This document shows, piece after piece, positions 39,544 to 49,421 of a stretch of DNA of 64,000 nt; the stretch's first letter is position 1, and every line of letters begins with the position of its first letter. The stretch spans positions 58,034 through 122,033 of the forward strand of contig CALFBP010000001.1 of the NCBI GenBank assembly GCA_937951625.1. Direction: 5' to 3'. Both the position numbers and the translations under genes were made by a program. The DNA is from an uncultured Thermoguttaceae bacterium. Lineage in GTDB: Bacteria; Planctomycetota; Planctomycetia; Pirellulales; Thermoguttaceae. The notes under the pieces are model-generated. The model worked only from the letters and a program-made list of their open reading frames with translations, searched no databases and had not been told where the DNA came from.

Positions 39544-39682
39544 GGTAAGGCACGGTGGAAAAGCAAAGGTTTCGGCTCAAAGGGGGGCGCGTATTTTCTG
39601 ACGATTTGGCCTTGCCCGACACGAACGTCGCAGCAGCGTCCCGACTCTTCGACCCGCCGCCAACGACAACCCGCAGGAATGG

Positions 39683-41224
<1,542 letters not shown>

Positions 41225-41582
41225 GCGTCAACCGTTCGCCTCGGGCTCGAACTCTCGCGGCCATCTGTCAAAAGACGTTAGCTTAGCAGGCTGAACAAGG
41301 GGCGGCAAGGACCGCTGAGGCCCGTGGGCTCATGCTGCAAATAGGGACATTCCTACGATGAAACCAAGCGAATAATCCGCGTACGGCTCGGCGTGGGTGT
41401 TCACCTTGACAGCCCCGGTACTAGTGATAGAATCCAAACGGGGTCGATTCTGATTGCGGCCTGAGGGTCAGGTTGCGCAGTTTCGATGCGGTCTCGATCA
41501 CGAGGCAGCTTCGGGAGCTAGGGTGCGGCCCTTCCTGCAAGTGTGAGGATCCACGAGTCCCCTTCGCGAGGGCTAGAACACG
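41225..41582. other. Divergent intergenic region between trpE and mcsA
   Basis: It contains the mcsA promoter at 41407-41434. No clear promoter or trp leader peptide for trpE was found on the other strand, and no other element is recognised. Confidence 0.45.
41407..41434 (+). promoter_or_regulatory. Sigma-70 promoter of mcsA-mcsB
   Basis: A perfect TTGACA (41407-41412) and TAGAAT (41429-41434) are separated by 16 bases. Transcription near 41441 gives a leader of about 140 bases before the mcsA ATG. I see no obvious CtsR or HrcA-type inverted repeat next to it. Confidence 0.7.
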
Positions 41583-42104
41583 ATGAAGTGTCAGAAATGC
41601 GAGCGCCCAGCTACATTTCACATTACGGAGCTGACCGGCGGTAAGCCGCTGGAACTCCACTTGTGTGAAGAGTGCGCGAGAAACTATTTGACCCAGTCAA
41701 GCGAGCAGCCTGCGACGGCAACGACCATGGCGGCCGCCTTGGCCCATCAGCTTGCCCAGCAAATGGTCGTTGGCCAGACAGCGGAGGAGCTAGCGCAACT
41801 CGACCAGCGAGCCTGCCCGGTTTGCGGCATCACCTTTCACGATTTCCGGAGCCAAGGCCGCTTGGGGTGTCCCCATGATTACATCGCCTTCGAGGCCCAA
41901 CTGGGGCCCTTGCTGCTGAATATTCACGGCGAAAATGAGCACGTGGGCAAAATCCCCAAGTATCACCCACAAGGAAGCGAAAAGCGGACCCAGTTGATTC
42001 GCCTTCGCCGGGAAATGGCAGCGGCCGTGACCGAAGAGAACTACGAGCGGGCCAAAGAATTGCGCGACGAAATCCAACGCATCGAAAGCGGAACCGACTC
42101 GTGA
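41583..42104 (+). CDS. mcsA: McsA-like zinc protein, activator of the arginine kinase McsB
   Basis: The 173-residue protein has two zinc-type Cys pairs at the N-terminus (MKCQKCERPATF and LHLCEECARNYL). A second pair is in ACPVCGITFHDF with GRLGCPHDY, and a UvrB/UvrC motif helix pair is at the end (MAAAVTEENYERAKELRDEI). This order is that of McsA, which binds and activates McsB in stress-linked protein arginine phosphorylation feeding ClpCP. It is followed by mcsB after 121 bases and is transcribed from a good sigma-70 promoter. The ctsR and clpC genes that flank it in Firmicutes are absent here. Confidence 0.9.
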   Translation: MKCQKCERPATFHITELTGGKPLELHLCEECARNYLTQSSEQPATATTMAAALAHQLAQQMVVGQTAEELAQLDQRACPVCGITFHDFRSQGRLGCPHDYIAFEAQLGPLLLNIHGENEHVGKIPKYHPQGSEKRTQLIRLRREMAAAVTEENYERAKELRDEIQRIESGTDS

Positions 42105-42225
42105 CGCGGGCCGCCCTGATGGGCAGGACGATGGACGACGCGATCATCGACCCCTCGATGTTGCCCTAGGGTTGCGAAGCCGGGGGAAGCATCCATCATA
42201 ACGATATTCGTACCGCATCCTTCGG

Positions 42226-43311
42226 GTGAGAACCGTGGAACTCGACGAACTGGCACGACAACGTGGAGAGTGGCTGCGAGGCAGCGGACCAGAATCCGAT
42301 ATCGTCATTTCCAGTCGCATCCGATTGGCGCGCAACCTGGCTGATTTCCCGTTCATCAGCCGGGCCACGGAGAAGGACCGCTCGCGGATCGAAAGCGTGC
42401 TCCGCGAGGCGATCCCAGACACTGAGAACGGGGCAAAGATGCTGTATGTGAATGTCGAGCAACTCGGGGCAGTGGATCGGCAATTCTTGGTCGAGCGACA
42501 CCTCATCAGCCGGGAACACGCCGAGAGCCAAGGCGCCCGGGCCGTGGCCATCGACCCGGCGGAAACGCTGAGCGTGATGATCAACGAGGAAGACCACCTC
42601 CGTATCCAGGTCCTGTTCAGCGGATTGAATCTGAACGATGCCTGGGAGCTAATCAACCGTGTGGACGACCAGATCGAAAGCAAGGTCACGTACGCCTTCC
42701 ATCCGCGGCTGGGCTACCTGACCGCGTGCCCGACGAACGTGGGCACGGGCATGAGGGTCAGCGTGATGTTGCACCTGCCCGCCCTGGTCCTCACTCGGCA
42801 AATCGACAAAGTCTTCCGCAGCCTCCAGAAAATCAGCCTCGCGGTTCGCGGCCTCTATGGCGAAGGATCTCAGGCCATGGGGGACTTTTATCAGATCAGT
42901 AACCAAGTCACCCTGGGCAAAAGCGAGGAACGCCTGATCAAGGACGTGGTCGATATTGTCCCCAAGATCATCGAATACGAGCGGACCGCCCGCCAGTTCC
43001 TCATCAAGGAAAGCCAAGAGAACCTTCACGACCGGGTGAGTCGGGCTTACGGCATCCTTCGGACTGCCCAAACGATCAGCTCCGAGGAAACGATGCACCT
43101 GCTTTCGAGCGTGCGGATGGGAGTGAACCTCGGGTTGATCGAGGACCTGGAAATCCCGACCCTCAATGAGTTGTTTCTCAAGACCCAACCCGCCCACCTG
43201 CAAAAATTGGCTGGCACGGAGTTGGATACGGCAGACCGCAACATCGAGCGTGCCCGCTTCCTCCGCCGTCATCTCAACAAGGATTCAGGCGGGTCAGCAA
43301 CGAGGAACTGA
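42226..43311 (+). CDS. mcsB: Protein arginine kinase McsB
   Basis: McsB uses ATP to phosphorylate arginine residues on misfolded proteins, marking them for ClpCP. The 361-residue protein has the ATP:guanido kinase fold: DIVISSRIRLARNLADFPF, NEEDHLRIQVLFSGL (with the NEEDH catalytic loop) and the active-site Cys in LTACPTNVGTGMRVSVMLHLP. A region near residue 330 includes the C-terminal RARFLRR. The start is a GTG at 42226; a second GTG three codons later is possible. It follows mcsA on the same strand. Confidence 0.95.
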   Translation: MRTVELDELARQRGEWLRGSGPESDIVISSRIRLARNLADFPFISRATEKDRSRIESVLREAIPDTENGAKMLYVNVEQLGAVDRQFLVERHLISREHAESQGARAVAIDPAETLSVMINEEDHLRIQVLFSGLNLNDAWELINRVDDQIESKVTYAFHPRLGYLTACPTNVGTGMRVSVMLHLPALVLTRQIDKVFRSLQKISLAVRGLYGEGSQAMGDFYQISNQVTLGKSEERLIKDVVDIVPKIIEYERTARQFLIKESQENLHDRVSRAYGILRTAQTISSEETMHLLSSVRMGVNLGLIEDLEIPTLNELFLKTQPAHLQKLAGTELDTADRNIERARFLRRHLNKDSGGSATRN

Positions 43312-43377
43312 CGCTGTCCGCGGCGCGATGTTCGCCTCGCAAACGGCTTGGCGAGCCCTTTGCTAGACGTTCTGGGC

Positions 43378-43887
43378 CTATTCCCGCAAACGTTGGAGCC
43401 TCGCCCGCACCGCGGCGACCACAGGTCGGGGTAAGAATCGGGCCAAAGCCTCGTCGCTCGCAAGCGGTGCAATCTGCTTGATCAGCGAACTGGAGACGTG
43501 CGCCAATTCACCGTCGGCGATCATGAACAGCGTTTCCACGTCCGGGGCCAAGCGGCGATTGGCCATCATCATCGTGAGTTCCGCGGCGATGTCGGTGATG
43601 GGACGCACCCCCCGAATCATCACCCGCGCCCCGCATTCCTTCACAAATTCCACCGCCAAACCATAGAAGGTTCGGATTTCGATGTTGTCCAGATGCGCGG
43701 TCGCGTCGCGGACCAATTCCTGACGCTCTTCGGCGTTAAACCAAGGCACCTTTTCGATATTGACCCCAATGCCCACGATGAGTTTGTCGAACAGCCGGCT
43801 GGCCCGCTCCATCACGTCCAGATGGCCTAGCGTGATTGGGTCGAACGAGCCGGGGTACACGGCAATGCGAGGATTCGTGCCACTCAT
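43378..43887 (-). CDS. coaD: Phosphopantetheine adenylyltransferase
   Basis: CoaD transfers AMP from ATP to 4'-phosphopantetheine in the penultimate step of coenzyme A synthesis. The 169 residues match: AVYPGSFDPITLGHLDVMERA with the TxGH nucleotidyltransferase motif, KVPWFNAEERQELV, MIRGVRPITDIAAELTMMMANR, and the ISSS-like AHVSSSLIKQIA block. Length is normal. The ATG at 43887 begins MSGTNPRIAVYPG. It lies 62 bases from the class V aminotransferase gene upstream on the same strand. Confidence 0.97.
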   Translation of the reverse strand: MSGTNPRIAVYPGSFDPITLGHLDVMERASRLFDKLIVGIGVNIEKVPWFNAEERQELVRDATAHLDNIEIRTFYGLAVEFVKECGARVMIRGVRPITDIAAELTMMMANRRLAPDVETLFMIADGELAHVSSSLIKQIAPLASDEALARFLPRPVVAAVRARLQRLRE

Positions 43888-43949
43888 GAAGTTCTCCGCA
43901 ACGGTCTGAACATCTCGGCAATGCGGCTTGCCTCCGACGAACGCGCTTG

Positions 43950-45131
43950 CTAGGACGAGAGGCCACCATTTCCGACCCTGAGGTCGCTTCCAACCCTTGA
44001 CGTCTTCAATGCCTCGATCAGCCGGTCGAGATCGGAAGCGTCATTATAAGCATGGGGGCTGATCCGCAAGCCGCCCCCCCGGCAACTCAACACCACGCCG
44101 CGTTGGCGACATAGCTTACGGATCGCCTCCGGCGCCCCGTTGGGCGGATCAAAAATCACGATCCCGCTTTTATGTTCTGGGCTGCGATCGCTGCGAATCG
44201 TGGCCCCGATCTGGCGGAGTCGCTCGCAAGCCCAATCGGTAATCTCTTCAATCCTTCGATACAAAGCCTCCGCTCCGAACCGCATCAACAGGTCCAGACT
44301 GGCGGCCAATCCTATGGCGCCGACCATGTTCTGCGATCCGCCCTCATAGCGCGCCGCGCTGGGTTTGAGCCGCAACTGGATGTGCTGGAAATCATGGTCG
44401 TGAACCACACTATGCCAGCCCACATTCATTGGACGCAACCGATCGAGGTGTTCTCGCCGCACGTAGAGCACCCCTGCCCCCTCGGGTCCGAGCAGCCATT
44501 TGTGCCCATCGGCCGCCAAAAAGTCGATGGGCGTTTTGCGGACATCGAGGGGCGTTACGCCGAGGGCCTGAATCGCATCCACCAGGATCATGGCGCCACG
44601 CTCGTGCGCCAGGGCAGTGAGCCGATCCAGATCGTTTCTCCACCCGCTGGCGTAACCCACCCAGCTCACCGCAAGGACTCGAGTCCGTCGATCCATGGAG
44701 TCGGCCAAGCGATCGATGTCTACAACGCCCTCGACAGTAGGCACGCGGCGCGTCTCCACCCCCCTTGTGGCCAGATTGATCCAGGCATACTGGTTCGAGG
44801 GGAATTCATCCGCCAGGGTGACCACGTTATCGCCGGGCCGCCAATCTAGGCCTTCGGCAACATAGTTGATCCCCTCGGTGGTGTTGTGGACAATGGCGAT
44901 CTCCTCCACCAAGGCTCCCAGCAGGGAAGCAAGCGACTCGCGGAGGTGTTCGACCTGCCTGGCCCATGTCGACCAGACGGTCACGCCATCGACCGCCGCT
45001 GCTTCTGCCCAGGAATTGATCGCCTGTTTCGTAGGCTCGGGCAGGGGGGCCACCGCGGCGTGATCCAAATAGGCCCAACCCCGCGTGACGGGCATCAAAC
45101 GTCGGAACTCCCGCCAATCTAACTCGCTCAT
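43950..45131 (-). CDS. Class V aminotransferase-fold PLP enzyme (cysteine desulfurase/kynureninase-like)
   Basis: This is a 393-residue PLP-dependent protein. Landmarks are GWAYLDHAAVAPLP at the start, VHNTTEGINYVA, VVTLADEFPSNQYAW, VSWVGYASGWRNDL, VDAIQALGVTPLDV, and the lysine that binds PLP in DFLAADGHKWLLGPEGAGVLYV. The C-terminal half has SCRGGGLRISPHAYND. The motifs place it in the class V group with cysteine desulfurases and isopenicillin epimerase-like proteins. I see no Cys in a canonical desulfurase position, so sulfur transfer is not assured. Substrate unknown. Confidence 0.87.
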   Translation of the reverse strand: MSELDWREFRRLMPVTRGWAYLDHAAVAPLPEPTKQAINSWAEAAAVDGVTVWSTWARQVEHLRESLASLLGALVEEIAIVHNTTEGINYVAEGLDWRPGDNVVTLADEFPSNQYAWINLATRGVETRRVPTVEGVVDIDRLADSMDRRTRVLAVSWVGYASGWRNDLDRLTALAHERGAMILVDAIQALGVTPLDVRKTPIDFLAADGHKWLLGPEGAGVLYVRREHLDRLRPMNVGWHSVVHDHDFQHIQLRLKPSAARYEGGSQNMVGAIGLAASLDLLMRFGAEALYRRIEEITDWACERLRQIGATIRSDRSPEHKSGIVIFDPPNGAPEAIRKLCRQRGVVLSCRGGGLRISPHAYNDASDLDRLIEALKTSRVGSDLRVGNGGLSS

Positions 45132-45406
45132 TTGTTAAGCATTCCAGCCTGAGCGTACTGACAATGGCCGACTGCTTTCGACTTACTGACCACAATAGGT
45201 GGATTGTTTTACTACTATGAGGTTATTCACGGAAATCGGTCCGACATTCACGCGACGCCACAATGCTGCAACTTGTTGCAGCACACAGATCCCGCTTGGC
45301 TTTGGCGACTTGTCGCGGGAGCATAGTGGTAGAGATCGCGCACGCCGTGAATTATAATCCAGAATGGACGTTGCATCTGAATGCCTCATCGCCTGAGAAC
45401 GACCCG

Positions 45407-45589
45407 ATGCCCAAAGCCCTCTGCATTCTCGGAATGGCCGTGGCCGCTATCTTGTTGCTGTTGTTCGGTCTGGATTTGGGGCTCGGCATTCCATTTGGCA
45501 AGGTGAGCATGATGATGAATGTCGGTTTCATCATTTGCGCGGTCGTTTTGGCTTATTTGAGCTGGTCGACGTTCCGAGAACAGACGTAG
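45407..45589 (+). CDS. Small two-helix membrane protein of unknown function
   Basis: This is a 60-residue protein starting MPKALCILGMAVAAILLLLF. Two hydrophobic helices cover about residues 4-24 and 37-53, joined by a Gly/Lys loop (LGLGIPFGKVSMMM), with a short polar tail (SWSTFREQT). The open frame reaches 45263, but that extension lacks protein character. A perfect TATAAT at 45353-45358 lies 48 bases before the ATG, with no good -35. The compact, unbroken two-helix sequence looks selected and similar short proteins seem to occur in other planctomycetes, but I cannot name a family or function. Confidence 0.65.
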   Translation: MPKALCILGMAVAAILLLLFGLDLGLGIPFGKVSMMMNVGFIICAVVLAYLSWSTFREQT

Positions 45590-45709
45590 TCGGGTCTTCC
45601 AATCGTTCTGGCGGGCTCCATCCGCCGTGCTTGCTCGGCTGGGCTGACTGGGCATCAGGCGATACTGCTCACGCGGATCTGCAAATCGCGTCCCACGACG
45701 CGAAGCACA

Positions 45710-47227
45710 TCAGGGGATCTTGGCCGAAGCGGATAAGATCGCTTCGATCATCCCGTCTATGGTATAACGCGCAGCCTCCACGTTAGGGGGGAACCCTAGC
45801 GCATTCAAGGTGGCGGAGGTGACGGGGCTGATGCTTACTAGGCGGGTCCGGTGGAGGGTTTCGCCGAAAAGTTTTACCAGCGATTGGGCAATCGCCGAGC
45901 TACTCACGGTAACCCAGTCGATCTTGCCCGCGGCCATCGCTTCGAGGACGCCGGGGTCTGGTTCCGTCACGTCGATGCTTTGATAGGCCACGACCTGTTC
46001 TACCCTTTTGCCCGCGGCGGCCAGTTGTTCGGCCAGGACCTCGCGCCCGCGGCTGGCTCGGACCAATAGGAAGCTCTGGCCGCTTGTTTCGTGGAGCAGG
46101 GCATCCGCCAACGCCTCGGCGCGGAAGGCGTCGGGCACGAGATCGGCCCGAAGATGGTACCGGGACAGTTCGTCCGCGGTGCCAGGCCCGATCGCCGCGA
46201 TCCGTGTCCGCCCCAGCCGCCGCATGTCGCCACGGATCGCCTCAAGGCGATCGAGAAAGAATCGCACCCCGTTGGCGCTAGAAAAGACGATCCAGTCGTA
46301 GCGATCGAGGGCCTGTAACACCTGATCTACCGGCTGCCAGTCCGCTGGGGGGGTGATGGCAATGGCCGGTTGCACGAGCACTTCCGCCCCGAGTTCCCTC
46401 AGCCGTGTAGCGATTTGGGCATTCTGACGTTCAGGCCGCGTGAGCAAGATCCGCTTTCCAAAAAGCGGTCGCGCGGCGAACCAAGAGATATCGGGCGCTA
46501 GGTCCACCACGTGGCCCACGATGATCACCGTGGGCGGGCGGAGGTCGAGTTTTTCGATGACTTCGGCGACGTCGCCCAGCGTACATCGAACGACTTTTTG
46601 ATCGTTCCAAGAACAACGGTGGACAACGGCAACAGGAGTCGTGGCCGGCTTGCCTCCGCGAATCAACGCCTCGCTCCATACCTTGGCCGAATTGGTTCCC
46701 ATATAAAAAACCAGGGTGCCTGGAAAGCCTGCTAAGGCCGCGTAATCCAGTGCCTCTGCCTGTTGACGATGGGGCTGTTGGCCCGTCACCAGCGCGACCG
46801 CGGAGGAATGCATCCCATGGGTGACCGGAATGTCGGCATAAGCGGCGGCGGCGAAAGCCGCAGTGACGCCTGGGATGATCTCATAGGGGATTCCCGCCGC
46901 CCTCAAAGCCTCGATCTCTTCGCCCCCCCTCCCGAAAACCGTAGGATCCCCCCCTTTTAGCCTGACCACTACTCTACCTGCAAGTGCATGGCGGACGAGC
47001 GACTCTAAGATTTCCTCCAGAGACCACGGTGCGCCCGACTCGTGTCTATCGAGGCAAATCTTCACCGCGGTGTCGGGAGCGAATTGAAGTAGGTCGGGAT
47101 TAGCCAAGGCATCGTAGAGGACGACCTCGGCCTGACGGAGACACTCCACCCCACGCAAAGTGATCAATCCCGGGTCGCCCGGTCCTGCGCCTACCAAGAA
47201 CACGATTCCAACCGTTGTGTTGCCCAT
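45710..47227 (-). CDS. Uroporphyrinogen-III C-methyltransferase fused to uroporphyrinogen-III synthase
   Basis: This is a CobA-HemD fusion of about 505 residues. Residues about 1-250 are the SAM-dependent methyltransferase: FLVGAGPGDPGLITLRG, RVVVRLKGGDPTVFGRGGEE, IPYEIIPGVTAAFAAAAYADIP and VTHGMHSSAVALVTG. Residues about 255-505 are the HemD synthase with weak conservation but typical LTRPERQNAQIATRLRELG, FSSANGVRFFLDRL and VTVSSSAIAQSLVKLFGE. It closes the tetrapyrrole ring and then methylates it toward siroheme or cobalamin. Two in-frame ATGs, at 47263 and 47227, are possible; the second fits the domain start. Cobalt-chelatase and later pathway genes are not in the window. Confidence 0.93.
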   Translation of the reverse strand: MGNTTVGIVFLVGAGPGDPGLITLRGVECLRQAEVVLYDALANPDLLQFAPDTAVKICLDRHESGAPWSLEEILESLVRHALAGRVVVRLKGGDPTVFGRGGEEIEALRAAGIPYEIIPGVTAAFAAAAYADIPVTHGMHSSAVALVTGQQPHRQQAEALDYAALAGFPGTLVFYMGTNSAKVWSEALIRGGKPATTPVAVVHRCSWNDQKVVRCTLGDVAEVIEKLDLRPPTVIIVGHVVDLAPDISWFAARPLFGKRILLTRPERQNAQIATRLRELGAEVLVQPAIAITPPADWQPVDQVLQALDRYDWIVFSSANGVRFFLDRLEAIRGDMRRLGRTRIAAIGPGTADELSRYHLRADLVPDAFRAEALADALLHETSGQSFLLVRASRGREVLAEQLAAAGKRVEQVVAYQSIDVTEPDPGVLEAMAAGKIDWVTVSSSAIAQSLVKLFGETLHRTRLVSISPVTSATLNALGFPPNVEAARYTIDGMIEAILSASAKIP

Positions 47228-47340
47228 TGCTGGTGGTAGAATAGGTACCATGGACTGGATCATGTTTGCCAGGGTTTTCGGCCGGCCAAGGGATTAGCCG
47301 CGCCGTACCGCCCGAACCTCCTCGAACGATCGGCCTCACC

Positions 47341-48759
47341 ATGGCACTTGAAGAACTCACACCGGGCAAACGCAAGCGGCTCCAGCAGAGTTTCGAGCAG
47401 GCCAACAACTTGATGCGGCAGGAAAATTACGACTATGCCAACGAGTTGTTTACCCAGTGCGTGATGGGCGATCCGTCGAATGTGCCTTACGCCCAGAGTT
47501 TCTTGGCGAACCTCAAGCTGAAGTATAACAACAACAAAAAGGGTAGCAACCTGGCGTTCATCCAGACGGCCGGGGCCCGGGGCATGGTCAAAAAGGCCCT
47601 CATGCAAAAGGATTGGAACGCGGTGATCAAGCACGGGCTGGAGGTGCTGAAGTACAACCCGTGGCACGTAAACACCTTGAAAGCCATGGCTGCCGCCTGC
47701 GAAGGTCTCGGATGCCTCCAGACCCAATTGGTGTATCTCAAGACCGCTTTGGAGCCGAACCCCAAGGACATCGAAGTCAACCGGCTATGCGCCAAGGCCT
47801 TGGACGAAGCCGGGCAGTACGACCAGGCCATCACTTGTTGGCACCGCGTGGAACAGATCAAGCCCGGAGACGAGGAGGCTGCCCGGGCCATTGCCAGTCT
47901 GACCGTCAAAAAGACGATCCAAAAAGGAGGCTGGGAAAAAGGCCAGGACATCGCTAGCCAGAAATTCGCCCGGGACAGCGGTAGCGAGCCCGGCGAATTG
48001 ACGCCCGAGCAACGCCTCGAACGTGAGATCCGACGAAATCCCAAGGATGTGAGCAAGTACGTCGAGCTTTCCGAGTTGTACCTGCGGGACGAAGCGTTCG
48101 AAAAGGCTGAAGAGGTCCTGGCGCGGGCTTACGAGGTCTCCAATAAAAACCCGGACATCCGCGAAAAATGGGAAGACGTTCAACTGCGTCGCCTCCGCCA
48201 GCAAATGACCAAGGCCCTAGAAAAAGCCGAAGCTACGGGAAGCGAGGAGGATCGCGCACGCTACGAAGAATTGCGCCGACAGTTCAACGAGAAGGACCTC
48301 GAATTCTGCCGCAATCGGGTGGCACGCTACCCGAACAACCTCCTCTTCCGTTACGACCTCGGGGAACGCTACAAACTCAATGGGATGTACAACGAAGCGA
48401 TCGCGGAATACCAGCATTCGAAAAACGACCCGCGTCGCAAAGGCTTGTCGCTTCTGTCGTTAGGGCAATGCTTCCAAAAAATCAAACAGTATCGGCTCTC
48501 GGCGGCGCATTTCGAGGAAGCAATCCGCGAGATCCCCGACCGCGATCCCGCCAATAAGAAAAAAGCCTTATATTTAGCCGGCCGCCTGGCCATGGCGATG
48601 CATGATTTGGATACCGCAGAGCGCCATTTGACCGCCTTGGCGGGAATGGATTTCAACTATCGCGACGTTTCAGCCCTTCTGGACAAGATTGCCGAAATGC
48701 GGCAAAATGTGGCATCCGAAGGCGAAGCAGCCTCCGGGACAGGAAGTTCGGAAGGGTGA
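47341..48759 (+). CDS. TPR-repeat protein of unknown function
   Basis: The 472-residue protein begins MALEELTPGKRKRLQQSFEQ and consists of many tetratricopeptide helical pairs. Clear repeats include AVIKHGLEVLKYNPWHVNTLKAM, YDQAITCWHRVEQIKPGDEE and YNEAIAEYQHSKNDPRRKGL. A basic segment (KYNNNKKGSNLAF) lies in the early part. There is no signal peptide or membrane helix. Its job is not known; TPR proteins usually assemble partners. The longer frame from 47266 is rejected because the family-like sequence begins at the ATG at 47341. It ends three bases before the tRNA-like element and rpsT, and is possibly cotranscribed. Confidence 0.82.
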   Translation: MALEELTPGKRKRLQQSFEQANNLMRQENYDYANELFTQCVMGDPSNVPYAQSFLANLKLKYNNNKKGSNLAFIQTAGARGMVKKALMQKDWNAVIKHGLEVLKYNPWHVNTLKAMAAACEGLGCLQTQLVYLKTALEPNPKDIEVNRLCAKALDEAGQYDQAITCWHRVEQIKPGDEEAARAIASLTVKKTIQKGGWEKGQDIASQKFARDSGSEPGELTPEQRLEREIRRNPKDVSKYVELSELYLRDEAFEKAEEVLARAYEVSNKNPDIREKWEDVQLRRLRQQMTKALEKAEATGSEEDRARYEELRRQFNEKDLEFCRNRVARYPNNLLFRYDLGERYKLNGMYNEAIAEYQHSKNDPRRKGLSLLSLGQCFQKIKQYRLSAAHFEEAIREIPDRDPANKKKALYLAGRLAMAMHDLDTAERHLTALAGMDFNYRDVSALLDKIAEMRQNVASEGEAASGTGSSEG

Positions 48760-48761
48760 AA

Positions 48762-48844
48762 ATCGGCCGCGTGTGTCCGCCTCTCGCGAACAGGTAGGCA
48801 CCTGACTCGAAATCAGGTTCCGAGGGGCGATGTCCCCGGCCGAT
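48762..48844 (+). ncRNA. tRNA-like cloverleaf element in the rpsT leader
   Basis: Bases 48762-48769 pair perfectly with 48837-48844 (8 pairs). Inside are three arms: GCCT/AGGC (48779-48782 with 48796-48799), a 6-pair stem ACCTGA/TCAGGT (48800-48805 with 48813-48818) with a seven-base loop CTCGAAA, and GGGG/CCCC (48824-48827 with 48834-48837, sharing one base with the outer stem). The anticodon-like arm resembles bacterial tRNA-Ser (CGA), but the T arm lacks the TTCGAAT-type loop. It is therefore probably not a working tRNA. It sits 42 bases before rpsT and may be a ribosomal-protein leader. Confidence 0.45.
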
Positions 48845-48886
48845 GAATGCTCGCAACATTGGAAGCAACCTCAGGTTTTCATAGAC

Positions 48887-49171
48887 ATGCCCAACACGAA
48901 AAGTGCAGCCAAACGGCTGCGGCAAAATACAGTCCGAAGGGCCCGCAATCGTTCCCTCAAGAGCGAACTCCGCACTCGTTACAAGCGCGTCATCGAAATC
49001 CTCAAGGAGGGAAACGTCGCAGAGGCGGAGACGGTATTTCGCACGGCGGCTAAAAGGCTCGACCAAGCCGCCGCCAAGGGCGTGATTCATCGCAATGCGG
49101 CCGCCCGGCTCAAGTCACGTCTGTCCGCTAAAATCAAGGCGGCCAAGATGAAGGCCTCGCCGTCTGGCTGA
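48887..49171 (+). CDS. rpsT: 30S ribosomal protein S20
   Basis: This 94-residue basic helical protein of the small ribosomal subunit starts MPNTKSAAKRLRQNTVRRAR, the S20 signature. It continues with LKSELRTRYKRVIEILKEG, AAKRLDQAAAKGVIHRNAAARLKSRL and a Lys-rich tail. S20 binds 16S rRNA early in assembly and is autoregulated at translation in E. coli. The frame opens at 48830, but the conserved start is the ATG at 48887. A structured tRNA-like element directly upstream is the most likely control element. Confidence 0.95.
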   Translation: MPNTKSAAKRLRQNTVRRARNRSLKSELRTRYKRVIEILKEGNVAEAETVFRTAAKRLDQAAAKGVIHRNAAARLKSRLSAKIKAAKMKASPSG

Positions 49172-49421
49172 TGGCCCCGGCGATTGTTTCTAGCTTGGGC
49201 AACATGCCATCCAACTCGGGCGATTCTATGATTTTCGCTCGCGCCCAACGTCTGGTTTCCCCAAGCAACCTGCGGTTGGTAAGCGATGCGACGCTCTTGA
49301 GATTGAATGGCTTTCCCTTGGTGTTCAGACAAATCCGCCGGGGAAGTCAGATCAAGAGGACAGGCCGCTAGCAGGCGACCATTCTTCTCCGCCCAGCGAC
49401 TTGGCCGTGGCCGCCGTCGCA

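Noticed and set aside
48762..48844. Functional tRNA-Ser (CGA)
   Set aside because: The anticodon arm matches, but the T arm lacks the conserved TTCGAAT-type loop, no long variable arm fits, and the D arm lacks the usual GG. Kept as tRNA-like only.
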